NCBI GenBank assembly: GCA_963664035.2
Contig: OY760867.2
Span: 496,001-560,000 of the forward strand
DNA from: G958296245 sp963664035
GTDB lineage: Bacteria; Chloroflexota; Dehalococcoidia; Lucifugimonadales; G958296245
Reading direction: 5' to 3'
Length of the DNA stretch: 64,000 nucleotides
How positions within the stretch are numbered: position 1 is the stretch's first letter; each line of letters begins with the position of its first letter. The position numbers and the translations under genes are program-made. Below, piece by piece: positions 8,493 through 16,659 of this stretch. The notes beneath the pieces were generated by a model. It was not told where the DNA came from. It did no database searches and was given only the letters and a program-made list of their open reading frames with translations.

Positions 8493-8720
8493 TCAAGCTG
8501 GGACAGGCACCTCCCAGACCTCGGGTTGCGGCACATCGCGTTCAGAATAAGGTGTTCCGGCCTCTATGCATGCTTGTATGGCTTCTACTATGTTCTCGAA
8601 CAACTCCTCCTCAGTCTCGCCTTGACTTGCACATCCCGCAAGTTCGACGACCTCGCCCCACATCCCTCCTTCTTCGGCTGGCCTGACGATGACAGTAAAC
8701 TTACGAAGATTCCGTGGCAT
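8493..8720 (-). CDS. hicB: HicB-like antitoxin
   Basis: The protein has 75 residues with the HicB fold pattern: KFTVIVRPAEEGGMWGEV, then ELAGCASQGETEEELFENIVEAIQACIEAG. This partial RNase H-like fold binds and neutralises HicA mRNA interferases. The ATG follows GAGGAGGG. The gene is preceded by only the last ~28 codons of a hicA, so the toxin is broken and HicB survives alone. It may still act as a repressor, or be decaying. Confidence 0.8.
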   Translation of the reverse strand: MPRNLRKFTVIVRPAEEGGMWGEVVELAGCASQGETEEELFENIVEAIQACIEAGTPYSERDVPQPEVWEVPVPA

Positions 8721-8731
8721 CGCTACCCTCC

Positions 8732-8820
8732 TCAAAGATGCCCAACAAACTCCTCCTCCGTGATTCCCGCAGCCCTGATATGGCGCCGAAGCAACCCTAC
8801 CTTCAGGATACTACTCGGAA
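8732..8820 (-). pseudogene. hicA: Truncated hicA toxin, C-terminal remnant
   Basis: Just upstream of hicB an open frame without start codon reads VGLLRRHIRAAGITEEEF and ends at a TGA (8732-8734). This matches the C-terminal helix of HicA toxins (GLLRxIxRxAGIxxEEF). The N-terminal double-stranded RNA-binding-like part, including the catalytic histidine, is gone; the end of the flavoprotein gene (8841) abuts the break. It is too short to encode an active toxin. Confidence 0.65.
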
Positions 8821-8840
8821 ATGAAAGGTTAAGCCATCCC

Positions 8841-10223
8841 TTACCCCCCAAAGTCCTCCATCGCCATCCTTGCGGCCCGCCGCCCGATCCGCACGCTGTA
8901 GCTCGTCCCCCGGTCCTCCGGGTATATCTGCGTCGTGTTCGCCAGGTACATCCCCCGCAGCGGCGTCCGGTGGTCGGGGATCCGCGACGAGTAGTCTACC
9001 CCTATGACCGGCTGCGCCGCCTCCACCCGGTGGTAGAAGCTGTTCACAATCCACGAAGGCTCGAATCCCGGGTTGATCTTCCGCAGGTACGGGAAATACT
9101 CGTCCAGCAGCTCCCGGTGGCTCAGCCCGTACAGCCGGTCGTCCGCCGTCAGGTAGTTCGACAGGTACACGACGTGCTTGCCGCCGTAGTGCTCCGGCCC
9201 GATCAGGTTCGTATGCTCGATCACCCCCACGAACGGGATCGACCTGTCGGCCACGTTCAGCCAGTACACCCGCGACAGCGGCCGGTCCAGCACCAGGATG
9301 ATCAGCACCGCCGCCATGTACTCGACCCCCGACAGCCGCGCCGCGTACTCCTCCGGCAGACCCGGCGCCAGCCGCAGCAGCGTATACGACGGCGCCGTCG
9401 CGATTACTGCGTCGAACTCCTCCACCGCGCCGCCCGTCCCCTCCGGCTCCTCCTCCGGCTCCGGCGCGTTCAGCGCCTGCGGAGACTCCCACGTCGACGG
9501 CCTCGGCTCCGTGCGCAACCCCGTAGCGCGGCCATCCTCCGCGACGATACCCGTCACCGCGCTCGACGTATGCACCCGACCACCGCGAGCCTCGATCTCC
9601 ACGCGCAGCCTCTCGAATATCTCGCTGAAGCTCCCGACAGGGTACCCCAGCACCTCCCGCGCCATCCCCTTGTCCCTGGAGGCGAACCGCGTGTGTACCT
9701 TCCCCCACACCCACGCCATGCCCACCTCCCGGAAGTGCTCCCCGAACTTCCCCCGCAGCATCGGCCCCCAGAAGGCATCGTACGCCCCGCGCCCCGCCTT
9801 CCGGCGCAGCCACTCCGCGGCCGTGTGGGACTCCAGCTTCCGCCAGTCCCCGATGCTCCTGACGTGCAGCGTCGACAGCCCCAGCCGCACCCGGTTCACG
9901 AGGCTGAGCGGCTTGAACCGCAGCAGGTCCAGCGGTGTCACGAAGTCGTATATCCGCCCGCCGGCCAGCGTCCCCACCGTGGACGGGACCCACCGCACCC
10001 GGTCCCCCAGCCCGATCTCCTCCGCCAGCTCGAGGATATCCGTGTCGCTCTTGAACAGGTGGTGGTACCCCCGCTCCAGCTGCGCGCCGCCAACGTCGAA
10101 CGTCGACGCCTGCCCCCCCAGGAATGGCGCCCGCTCGTGAACCACCAACTCGTGCCCCGCCTTCGCCAGGTCATACGCCGCCGCCAGCCCCGCGGCCCCG
10201 CCCCCAACTATGCCGACCCTCAT
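8841..10223 (-). CDS. FAD-dependent amine oxidase/protoporphyrinogen oxidase-like protein
   Basis: The protein has 460 residues. It opens with an FAD-binding motif, MRVGIVGGGAAGLAAAYDL (GxGxxG), followed by HERAPFLGGQASTF, and closes with GMYLANTTQIYPEDRGTSYSVRIGRRAA, the second FAD contact of the amine oxidase/HemY fold. Members oxidise amines, protoporphyrinogen, carotenoids or sugars in lipid-linked form. Its ATG overlaps the stop of the flippase-like gene (ATGA), and a GT39-type protein follows upstream, so it probably works on an envelope glycolipid. The substrate is unknown. Confidence 0.8.
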   Translation of the reverse strand: MRVGIVGGGAAGLAAAYDLAKAGHELVVHERAPFLGGQASTFDVGGAQLERGYHHLFKSDTDILELAEEIGLGDRVRWVPSTVGTLAGGRIYDFVTPLDLLRFKPLSLVNRVRLGLSTLHVRSIGDWRKLESHTAAEWLRRKAGRGAYDAFWGPMLRGKFGEHFREVGMAWVWGKVHTRFASRDKGMAREVLGYPVGSFSEIFERLRVEIEARGGRVHTSSAVTGIVAEDGRATGLRTEPRPSTWESPQALNAPEPEEEPEGTGGAVEEFDAVIATAPSYTLLRLAPGLPEEYAARLSGVEYMAAVLIILVLDRPLSRVYWLNVADRSIPFVGVIEHTNLIGPEHYGGKHVVYLSNYLTADDRLYGLSHRELLDEYFPYLRKINPGFEPSWIVNSFYHRVEAAQPVIGVDYSSRIPDHRTPLRGMYLANTTQIYPEDRGTSYSVRIGRRAARMAMEDFGG

Positions 10224-11326
10224 GCTCCCTCCTCTCCAATCCCTTCCCCCGTCTGCGGGGGAAGGTTAGGATGGGGGCGTTCCCCCTCTCCTCCCGCCCG
10301 CGCCAGCGCCCCCAGCGACACGTGGTGCCACCACAGCAACACCTGCCCCAGCACGATGATCGGCAGGATCAACACCGCGTGAACCAGCGCCGCGAACCCT
10401 CCAGCCAGCGCCCTGTCCACCGACCCCAGCGGCAGCAGCACCAACGTCTCCCGCGCCACAAGCTCGAACAGCCCAAGCCCTCCCGGCGCCGCCGGCACGG
10501 AGCTACCGATGTTCGCGATCGCCGTCACCAGGATCATCGCCATCGCCATCTCCGCCGCGCCGCCGTACAATTCCTCCATCCCGAACGACAGCCCGACCAG
10601 GTAGAACAGCGCCGCCTCGAACAGCCATATCGGCACAGAGAGCGCCAGCAGCCGCGCGACTGTCCCCGGGTCGCGCAGCGGCGCCAACCCGTGCAGCAGC
10701 ATATCCGCCAGCCCCAGCAGCCGCGCCCTCAACCGCTCCGGCGCCAGCCGCACCGCCCAGGCAGCCGCCGACCGCGCCCGGCCGGGCAGGCGCGCGAGCG
10801 CCAAGAGCGCCCCGAACGCCCCCACGAACGGCAGCGTCAGCCCCGCGGCCAGCAGCGGCCACGGCAAGCCCGACCGCTCCTCGAACCCCTCCGCAAGTCC
10901 CCCAAGGGGCACGAACAGCGCCGCAGCCGCGATGAACAACAGCAGCGTCAGCGCGTCGAACGTCCGCTCAACGAATATCGTCATCAGCGCCGCCGTCTTG
11001 CTCACCCCCTCGCGCTCCCCCACGAAGTGCGTCCTCACTAGCTCCCCCATGCGCATCGGCAACAGGTTGTTCGCCATGTACCCCACCACGACCACTGGGT
11101 ACAGCCGCGCCACCGGCACCCTCTTCATGTGCATCAGCAGCACCCGCCACCGCATGCTGCGGAACAACAGCGACACTAGGTACATAGCCGCCGCCGGAAC
11201 CACGTACGCGTACTCAGCCCCCGCTAGCGCGTCGACCATCCCCCCAACGTCCACCGTCAGCACGAACACCGCCAGCAGCGCCGCGCTGATGCCCAGCCCA
11301 ACCCAATACTTCCCGAGACTACTCAC
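10220..11326 (-). CDS. Flippase-like membrane protein (lysylphosphatidylglycerol synthase TM/UPF0104 family)
   Basis: The protein has 368 residues and about eight hydrophobic segments. The family signatures are RSMRWRVLLM near residue 60 and NNLLPMRMGELVRTHFVGE near 90, then a late GGLGLFELVARETLVL. Relatives such as AglD act with lipid-linked glycans in the membrane. The last ~23 residues (GEGERPHPNLPPQTGEG...) are not family sequence: they are the translation of a GC-rich repeat hairpin that overlaps the end of the gene. The stop overlaps the next ATG. Together with the Agl23-like gene this suggests a glycolipid assembly role. Confidence 0.85.
   Translation of the reverse strand: MSSLGKYWVGLGISAALLAVFVLTVDVGGMVDALAGAEYAYVVPAAAMYLVSLLFRSMRWRVLLMHMKRVPVARLYPVVVVGYMANNLLPMRMGELVRTHFVGEREGVSKTAALMTIFVERTFDALTLLLFIAAAALFVPLGGLAEGFEERSGLPWPLLAAGLTLPFVGAFGALLALARLPGRARSAAAWAVRLAPERLRARLLGLADMLLHGLAPLRDPGTVARLLALSVPIWLFEAALFYLVGLSFGMEELYGGAAEMAMAMILVTAIANIGSSVPAAPGGLGLFELVARETLVLLPLGSVDRALAGGFAALVHAVLILPIIVLGQVLLWWHHVSLGALARAGGEGERPHPNLPPQTGEGIGEEGA
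10242..10265. repeat. REP-like hairpin inside the 3' end of the flippase gene
   Basis: Perfect 10-bp stem CCTTCCCCCG / CGGGGGAAGG with a TCTG loop, followed by GTTAGGATGGGGGC. Dispersed repeats of this kind commonly yield the peptide HPNLPPQTGEG when read through, exactly as seen at the C terminus of the flippase. Confidence 0.7.
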
Positions 11327-11388
11327 CGGGCCTGCCCCATTCCATCCCGCCCGGTTACGCCAAGGATTGCCATCACCCCGCGGACTGC

Positions 11389-11425
11389 CATCACGTAGGG
11401 GCGGGTTTCAAACCCGCCCTCCCCT
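11389..11425. repeat. Core hairpin of the dispersed element, copy C (variant stem)
   Basis: CATCACGTAG is followed by the hairpin GGGCGGGTTTCAAACCCGCCC (11399-11419). Compared with other copies (GGGCTGG...CCAGCCC) the stem has changed on both sides (T to G and A to C), preserving pairing. The terminal inverted repeats are absent. It lies between the flippase and the Agl23-like gene. Confidence 0.75.
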
Positions 11426-11456
11426 GTGGTAGGACGCCGCACAGACGTTGGCCGCC

Positions 11457-13607
11457 TCACTCTACCGGCTCGAACCCCAACGGCAGCCCGGCCGAAAAAT
11501 ACACGTACGCGTCCTCGCTGCAATAGTCGCACGCCGGCGCCTTCCGGTGCAGGAAGTAGTCCATCGCCTTCCGCCAGTCCCCACGGTCGAACAGCGCCCC
11601 GACGAACCCGCCCAGCGTCGTTCCCTTGTACGTCTCCGGGAACCACCGCCTGTGCTGGATGCGCACCACGTGGGGAAAGTCGCCGTCCAGCGCCGCGTCC
11701 ACCTTCTCCTTGTTCTGCGAGTGTACCAGCAGCAGTTGCGCATCCGGGCGTCCCACCTCAGCCGCCCCGTCGTACGCCACGTAGCGCACCGCGGCGTAGT
11801 CCCTGAAATACCACCGCCACGGCCACGCGAAACCTCTCGTCTGGTCCACGGCGACCGCCACCGCCTCCTCGTCCTCCACCGTCGCCTCCAGGTGACGCAC
11901 CAGCCCAGGAATGTCCGGCGACGTCTGCGTGTACACCGCAAGCTCCACCGGCGAATCGCCGTTCTCGTAGCTCAGCACCCACCCCGCCCTTACGCCCACC
12001 GCCAGCAGCAGCACCGACAGCGACACCGCCGCCGGAGCCGCGAACCCCGCCGCGCCCAGCCGCCGCGCCAGCCACGCGCCCAGCCCAACCGCTGCCGAGA
12101 ACGCGGCCAGGAGCAACCCCAACATGACCGCGTCCGAAGTCCTGCCCAGATCGAACTGCACGTACGCTAGGCCCCACGCCACCACTGCGAAGACGGGTAC
12201 CCACGCCAGCGCGATCAGGGCCGGGGCATGGCGCCACCGCACCATCTTCACCACGTCCCCAAGGAACTTCCCGCCCAGCACGATCATCGGCAGCGCCAGA
12301 TTGACCAGCAGCCACGGCATCTTCTCCCCGGCGAACGAGTACAGCGCGAACGAGGCCCCGGCCCAGAACGCCAGGAACATGCCGAATCGGTCCTTTCGCC
12401 TGGCGTAGAAGACGCCCCCCGCTGCGGCCAGCACAAGCGGCAGGTGCTCGTACACCGGCGCGATGACCAGGTAGTAGTACCACGGCTGCCCGCCCCGCGC
12501 CACGTCCTGCTGCGCTATCCAGTAGCCCAGCGACTGCCACAGCCCCGAGCCCGCGCCCCCCCAGTGCGTGAAGAACGTCGTCTGCAACGCCAGCCATATC
12601 GCCCAGAATATCAGCGCGCAACGCCACCAGTGCGCCCTGTCCCACTTCACCCCGCCCGCAACGGCGAGCCCCGTCATCGCGACCGCCACGAACACCGCGA
12701 TCACGGTCCCGCCGCGCGCCGGCGCCCCGATCGGCCCGGGCCCTCCCACCGGGCTGGCCAGCGTCAGCCCCGACCAGCTCAGCAGCGGCGTCTCCTGCAA
12801 GATCCCCACCATCGCCGACCACAGCGGCAACGACAACGTCACCAGTAGTACCAGGAACCCCGTCTCCCGCGATACGCCGCTGAGCGTCAGCATCCCCCTC
12901 ACGTTCGACCATGCCTTCGTCGCCGCCCGCGCCATCGCCTCCGGCGGCGACACCTCCGCCGCCGTGACGCCTCTCATGACGGCCGGCCAGTTCCTCACGG
13001 CGACCACAACGGCTAGGTACATGCCCAGCACAGCAACCAGCAGGTACGCCGTCTCCTTCGTCGTGAACGCCAGCGCCAGGAAGACCGACGCCGCGTACAG
13101 GTACCTCGGCTTCCCCTCGTCCAGGTACCGCCACATCGACACCACCAGCCCCAGCGCCCACACCGCCATGATGATGTCGTTCCGAGCGAACCTGCTGAAG
13201 TAGAGCAGCGTCGGAGAGAACGCCAGCATCGCCGAGGCGAACAGCGCGCCCAGCCGCCCCAGCCTCGCCCGGAAGAAGAACGGCAGCGCCACCAGCGCGG
13301 TCCCCGCCGCCGCCGAGACCAGCCGCGCCGTGTAGTCGCTGTCCCCCAGCGCGAAGAAGACCCCCGCGATCGCCTCCATCTGAAACGGCCCGTGCATCAT
13401 CGGGTCGTGCCTGAAACCCTCGCCCGTGTACAGGTTCCAGGCGTACTGCGCGTGAAGGCTCTCGTCGTGGTGCAGCGCCCTCGACCCAAGGTCCCACAAC
13501 CGCATGGCCGCCGCCGCCACCACCAGCGCACAGTAGGCCGCGGGCTCCCACCAGGGCCCCCGCGTCAACCCTCCAACCCTGAGCAACACCGTATTCGTCC
13601 AGGTCAT
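11457..13607 (-). CDS. Agl23-type membrane protein (TIGR03663 family, GT-C/GT39-like)
   Basis: The protein has 716 residues and about a dozen membrane segments. The first extracytoplasmic loop carries HHDESLHAQYAWNLYTGEGF with the acidic DE pair expected of GT-C glycosyltransferases, then DPMMHGPFQMEA. A second conserved block is YFSRFARNDIIMAVWAL. The C-terminal soluble portion ends with a short Cys-x2-Cys (ACDYC). This family is commonly found next to flippase-like proteins, as here (the flippase starts 130 bases downstream). It probably transfers a sugar from a lipid carrier on the outer face of the membrane. Confidence 0.85.
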   Translation of the reverse strand: MTWTNTVLLRVGGLTRGPWWEPAAYCALVVAAAAMRLWDLGSRALHHDESLHAQYAWNLYTGEGFRHDPMMHGPFQMEAIAGVFFALGDSDYTARLVSAAAGTALVALPFFFRARLGRLGALFASAMLAFSPTLLYFSRFARNDIIMAVWALGLVVSMWRYLDEGKPRYLYAASVFLALAFTTKETAYLLVAVLGMYLAVVVAVRNWPAVMRGVTAAEVSPPEAMARAATKAWSNVRGMLTLSGVSRETGFLVLLVTLSLPLWSAMVGILQETPLLSWSGLTLASPVGGPGPIGAPARGGTVIAVFVAVAMTGLAVAGGVKWDRAHWWRCALIFWAIWLALQTTFFTHWGGAGSGLWQSLGYWIAQQDVARGGQPWYYYLVIAPVYEHLPLVLAAAGGVFYARRKDRFGMFLAFWAGASFALYSFAGEKMPWLLVNLALPMIVLGGKFLGDVVKMVRWRHAPALIALAWVPVFAVVAWGLAYVQFDLGRTSDAVMLGLLLAAFSAAVGLGAWLARRLGAAGFAAPAAVSLSVLLLAVGVRAGWVLSYENGDSPVELAVYTQTSPDIPGLVRHLEATVEDEEAVAVAVDQTRGFAWPWRWYFRDYAAVRYVAYDGAAEVGRPDAQLLLVHSQNKEKVDAALDGDFPHVVRIQHRRWFPETYKGTTLGGFVGALFDRGDWRKAMDYFLHRKAPACDYCSEDAYVYFSAGLPLGFEPVE

Positions 13608-13663
13608 CGCTCCTCTAGTTTACGAGAACCACGGCCTCATTGCTTCCTCTCCCATCCTAATCC

Positions 13664-13757
13664 CCAAATCCCCCACCGCCGCGTTCAGCGCCATATCTAC
13701 CAGCCATCACCCCATAGAGGCTGTCCTCCCGTAGGGTGCAACCCTTGTGGCTGCCCT
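13664..13757. repeat. Inverted-repeat element, copy D1 (left part only)
   Basis: Starts CCCCAAATCCCCCACC and GTTCAGCGCCATATCTACCAGCCATCACCCC as in the other copies, then passes into CCGTAGGGTGCAACCCTTGTGGCTGCCC, a different hairpin of the same design. No right terminal repeat. Copy D2 follows 28 bases later. Confidence 0.7.
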
Positions 13758-13784
13758 CCCATCCTGTCTATCCTGTCCATCCAT

Positions 13785-13907
13785 CCCAAATCCACCACCT
13801 CCAGGTTCAGAGCCATATCTATCGGCCATCACCCCGTAGGGGCTGGTTTCAAACCAGCCCTCCCCCTTACCGTAGAGCGTCACCGCCATTTAGGTGGGGG
13901 ATTTGGG
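13785..13907. repeat. Inverted-repeat element, copy D2 (complete)
   Basis: Complete element: left end CCCAAATCCACCACCT (13785-13800), core GGGCTGGTTTCAAACCAGCCC, right end AGGTGGGGGATTTGGG (13892-13907). The two ends pair over 16 bases with one mismatch. It stops 13 bases before a promoter-like -35 box. Confidence 0.85.
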
Positions 13908-13919
13908 ACCATGTCGCCC

Positions 13920-13950
13920 TTGACACGTCCCAGAACTTCTGTGCTATACT
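13920..13950 (+). promoter_or_regulatory. Sigma70-like promoter upstream of an apparently noncoding stretch
   Basis: A consensus -35 TTGACA (13920-13925) is followed by TATACT at 13945-13950 (19-base spacer), or by GCTATA at 13943 with a 17-base spacer. The next recognisable gene in this direction, def, begins nearly 700 bases downstream and has its own promoter. Confidence 0.5.
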
Positions 13951-14549
13951 CAACTCGGAGCGCGAGCTTCAGCCGTCTCCCACCGGCCAGTCCATTCCAG
14001 GCCGATGGGACATGGCGCGGTACCCGCGGGCACAATGTCTAGGACTGACACCCCCGACGCCGGACGCGCGCCAGGGATGTGGCGCTGATTCTGACGCGTC
14101 GCGGGACAGGTACGGCCCCCGGAAAGACCCGTGCATGCACCTTAACAACTGAATAAGTGACGCCGCCCAACACCGCGCGGTGGGATGCCCCTGGCATTCC
14201 CGATGTCATTACCCTCGCTCCCATTCGGCCTTTGGGGTACGGTAGTAGCTGAACGGCGGGCATGTCTGCTACAGGCAGGCAACTGCCCGCCGGGGCCTTA
14301 GCAGCCTTCGCTCCCTCTCGAGAGACCGGACAGTGTTGAGTGTACAGGGGACAGGTACGCTCCGCTGAGCCCATCCCGCTCTTTGTCGTAGTAGCTCTCA
14401 CCGTGCGGCGGTCTGCTGAAATGCGGGCCTACACGAAAGGCGACCACCCCCGGCAGCTCGACGGGTCCCGGGGGGCCATGGGTCCGGGCGGCGCACAAAG
14501 TTCACACCCCGGGCAGAGGGGCCGGATTTAGGAGGCCGGCCTTTCCTTT
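13951..14549 (+). ncRNA. Possible structured noncoding RNA (unidentified)
   Basis: Between the promoter at 13920 and a terminator-like hairpin at 14520 no frame looks protein-like on either strand. Strong hairpins are visible, for example CGGCGGGCA...TGCCCGCCG (9-bp stem around 14253-14293) and GGGATGCC-CCT-GGCATTCCC near 14181. The 12-mer GGGACAGGTACG occurs twice (about 14102 and 14349). Searches by eye for RNase P (GAGGAAAGTC), SRP RNA and tmRNA tag or acceptor ends were negative. It could also be decayed sequence. Confidence 0.3.
14520..14549 (+). terminator. Rho-independent terminator-like hairpin
   Basis: GGCCGG (14520-14525) pairs with CCGGCC (14536-14541), followed by a T-rich tail TTTCCTTT. 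It ends the unassigned stretch just before the def promoter. Confidence 0.5.
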
Positions 14550-14576
14550 ACACTTCATCGGGCGCTTGGCTATAAT
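14547..14576 (+). promoter_or_regulatory. Promoter of def-cca-secDF
   Basis: TTTACA (14547-14552), an 18-base spacer and a perfect TATAAT (14571-14576). Transcription should begin near 14583. The ATG at 14580 is therefore unlikely to be translated, which supports the downstream TTG as the def start. Confidence 0.6.
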
Positions 14577-14636
14577 CTCATGCGGAAGAGCGCAGCCATG
14601 CGCCCGCAGCCGCATACAGGCGCCGAAAGGTCCAAC

Positions 14637-15146
14637 TTGGCCGTACTACCCATCATCGAGTATCCTCACCCCGTCCTGCGCCGAAGGGCCAAGAAGGTAC
14701 TCAGGATCGACAGGCGCACCCAGCGGCTCGCCGACGACATGACCGAAACGCTCAGGAGCGCCGAGGGCGTGGGACTGGCGGCCAACCAGGTCGGCGTCCT
14801 CCAGCGACTGATCGTAATACAACTGCCGGAAGAGGACGACGCCAGGGTCTACGTGAACCCGACCATAGTGCATCGGGAGGGACATAGGGACGTGCCGGAA
14901 GGATGCCTCAGCATACCCGGATACGGCGCCACCATAACCAGGTCGCTCTGGGTAAGGGCGAAGGGCCTGGACAGGCGCTCCCGCACCTTCCGCCTCCACG
15001 CCGACGGGCTGCTCGCCCAGGCGCTGGAGCACGAGATCGACCACCTCAATGGAATACTCTACATCGACCACCTCAAGAGCCACCAGCAGCTCGTCAGGCT
15101 CGAACCGGAGTCCGAGCCGCGCTGCGCCGAAGCGGTGGCCGGGTGA
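14637..15146 (+). CDS. def: Peptide deformylase
   Basis: The protein has 169 residues from TTG 14637, which follows GAAAGG and gives the typical beginning AVLPIIEYPHPVLR. Motif 1 GVGLAANQ is at 44-51, motif 2 EGCLS at 88-92 and the metal-binding HEIDH at 132-136, all intact. The enzyme removes the formyl group from new protein N termini using Fe2+ or Zn2+. The longer frame from ATG 14580 would start upstream of the probable transcription start. It is the first gene of a run with cca, secD and secF. Confidence 0.93.
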   Translation: MAVLPIIEYPHPVLRRRAKKVLRIDRRTQRLADDMTETLRSAEGVGLAANQVGVLQRLIVIQLPEEDDARVYVNPTIVHREGHRDVPEGCLSIPGYGATITRSLWVRAKGLDRRSRTFRLHADGLLAQALEHEIDHLNGILYIDHLKSHQQLVRLEPESEPRCAEAVAG

Positions 15147-15165
15147 CGACGGCGCACGCCTGCCC

Positions 15166-16659
15166 ATGAGCCCCGTTACCGAAGCCGCGCCGGCGCAGAC
15201 GCTAACCACCAGCCAGCTACCCCGGACAGTGCGACTCCTGCGGGAGTGCCTGCCGTCCGCATACCTCGTCGGCGGCGCCGTGAGGGACGCCGCCCTGGGA
15301 AGGCAGAACGGCGACCTCGACGTCGCCGTCCACGGCGACAGCCGCGCAGCCGCAGCCGCGCTTGCCCTCAGGACCGGCGGCTCCGTCGTCGTCCTCGACG
15401 AGCCCCGGGGCGTGGTTCGGGTCGTCGCGCCGCCCCACGGCGCCGACCAGCCCATGATCGACGTCACCCCCATCCGCGGCAGCATCGAGGACGACCTGGC
15501 GCGGCGCGACTTCACCGTGGACGCCATGGCCGTCCCGCTGCGCTGCGACGACGGCGACCTGCCGCTGATAGACCCGCTGGACGGCATGGCCGACGCTCAG
15601 GCCCGCCTGGTCCGCGCCACGTCCCCCGCCGTCTTCGACGACGACCCCGGGCGGCTGCTGCGCGCCCCCAGGCTCGCCGCGCAGCTTCGATTCGACATCG
15701 AAGACTCGACCCGCCGCGCCATCCGCGCCAGGGCACATCTCGTCGAGACCGTCGCCGCCGAGCGCGTCCGCGACGAGCTCTTGAAGACGCTGGCCGAGCC
15801 ACGCGCCGCAGGCTCCCTGCGCTGCCTCGACGACCTCGGCCTCCTCTGCCGCATCGTGCCGGAGCTCGACGCCGCCAGGGGCGTTACCCAACCCAGGGAG
15901 CACCACTGGGACGTCTTCGACCACAGCATAGAGACCGTCGCCCAGTTGGAGCGCCTCCTCCAGGGCGGGCGCGCGCCGGAGGACGACGACCTGCGCTCCG
16001 TCCCGAGGTTCGATGATATGGACGCCCACTTCGCCGAGCACGTCGGCGACGGCGCTGCGCGGCTCGCCATGCTCAAGCTGGCCTGCCTCCTGCACGACGT
16101 CGCCAAGCCGGAGACGAGGACCGTCGAACCCTCCGGCCGCGTCAGGTTCCTGGGCCACCACAAGCTCGGAGCCGACACCGCCGGCCGCATAGCCGAGAGG
16201 CTCCGCCTCAGCCGCCGCGCCGCCGCCTACCTCACCACGCTGGTGGAGCACCACCTGAGACCGGGCCAGATGGCCGCGCCCGGCAAGCTACCATCCAGGC
16301 GCGCCATCTACAGGTACTATAGAGACCTGGACGATGCGGCCATCGACACCCTGTACCTCAATCTGGCGGACTACCTCGGCGCCAGGGGGCCGGACCTCAA
16401 CCCGGCAGACTGGCGGGAGCGCTGCCGTGTCGTGGGCCACGTCCTCTCCGGCAGCGCCGGGGACGCAGACGTCGTCACGCTGCCGAAGCTGATCGACGGG
16501 AACGTCCTCATGCGGACCTTCGACCTGGAGCCGGGGCCGCTCATAGGCGAGCTCCTAGAGACCGTCCGGCAAGCCCAGGCGGATGGGCTTGTCTCGTCGC
16601 CCGAAGATGCGTCGGAGCTGGCGCGCTCCCGCCTCGGCAAGGAGGTCGGCGTTGCGTAG
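15166..16659 (+). CDS. cca: CCA tRNA nucleotidyltransferase / poly(A) polymerase family with HD domain
   Basis: The protein has 497 residues. The nucleotidyltransferase head has LVGGAVRDAALGR and the metal-binding DLDVAV; the next strand has RRDFTVDAMAV. An RNA-binding region follows (FDDDPGRLLRAPRLAAQL). The HD phosphohydrolase domain shows HHWDVFDHS, LHDVAKPET and HHKLGA. Family members add or repair the 3' CCA of tRNA; the HD domain may remove 2',3'-cyclic phosphates. The ATG at 15166 lies 20 bases after def. The stop overlaps the secD start by 8 bases. Confidence 0.9.
   Translation: MSPVTEAAPAQTLTTSQLPRTVRLLRECLPSAYLVGGAVRDAALGRQNGDLDVAVHGDSRAAAAALALRTGGSVVVLDEPRGVVRVVAPPHGADQPMIDVTPIRGSIEDDLARRDFTVDAMAVPLRCDDGDLPLIDPLDGMADAQARLVRATSPAVFDDDPGRLLRAPRLAAQLRFDIEDSTRRAIRARAHLVETVAAERVRDELLKTLAEPRAAGSLRCLDDLGLLCRIVPELDAARGVTQPREHHWDVFDHSIETVAQLERLLQGGRAPEDDDLRSVPRFDDMDAHFAEHVGDGAARLAMLKLACLLHDVAKPETRTVEPSGRVRFLGHHKLGADTAGRIAERLRLSRRAAAYLTTLVEHHLRPGQMAAPGKLPSRRAIYRYYRDLDDAAIDTLYLNLADYLGARGPDLNPADWRERCRVVGHVLSGSAGDADVVTLPKLIDGNVLMRTFDLEPGPLIGELLETVRQAQADGLVSSPEDASELARSRLGKEVGVA

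Noticed and set aside
7935..10382. Long plus-strand frame of 815 codons opposite the Nudix, hicB and flavoprotein genes
   Set aside because: Low-complexity, no domain, and the opposite strand has clear genes with full motif sets.
13707..13889. Small ORFs with peptides such as KGEGWFETSPYG
   Set aside because: They are translations of the inverted-repeat element and recur at other copies.
14080..14540. tmRNA or RNase P RNA
   Set aside because: GCTGATTCTG at about 14083 resembles a tmRNA 5' end, but there is no matching acceptor strand, no tag reading frame ending in Ala-Ala and no T-loop; RNase P signature GAGGAAAGTC is absent on both strands.
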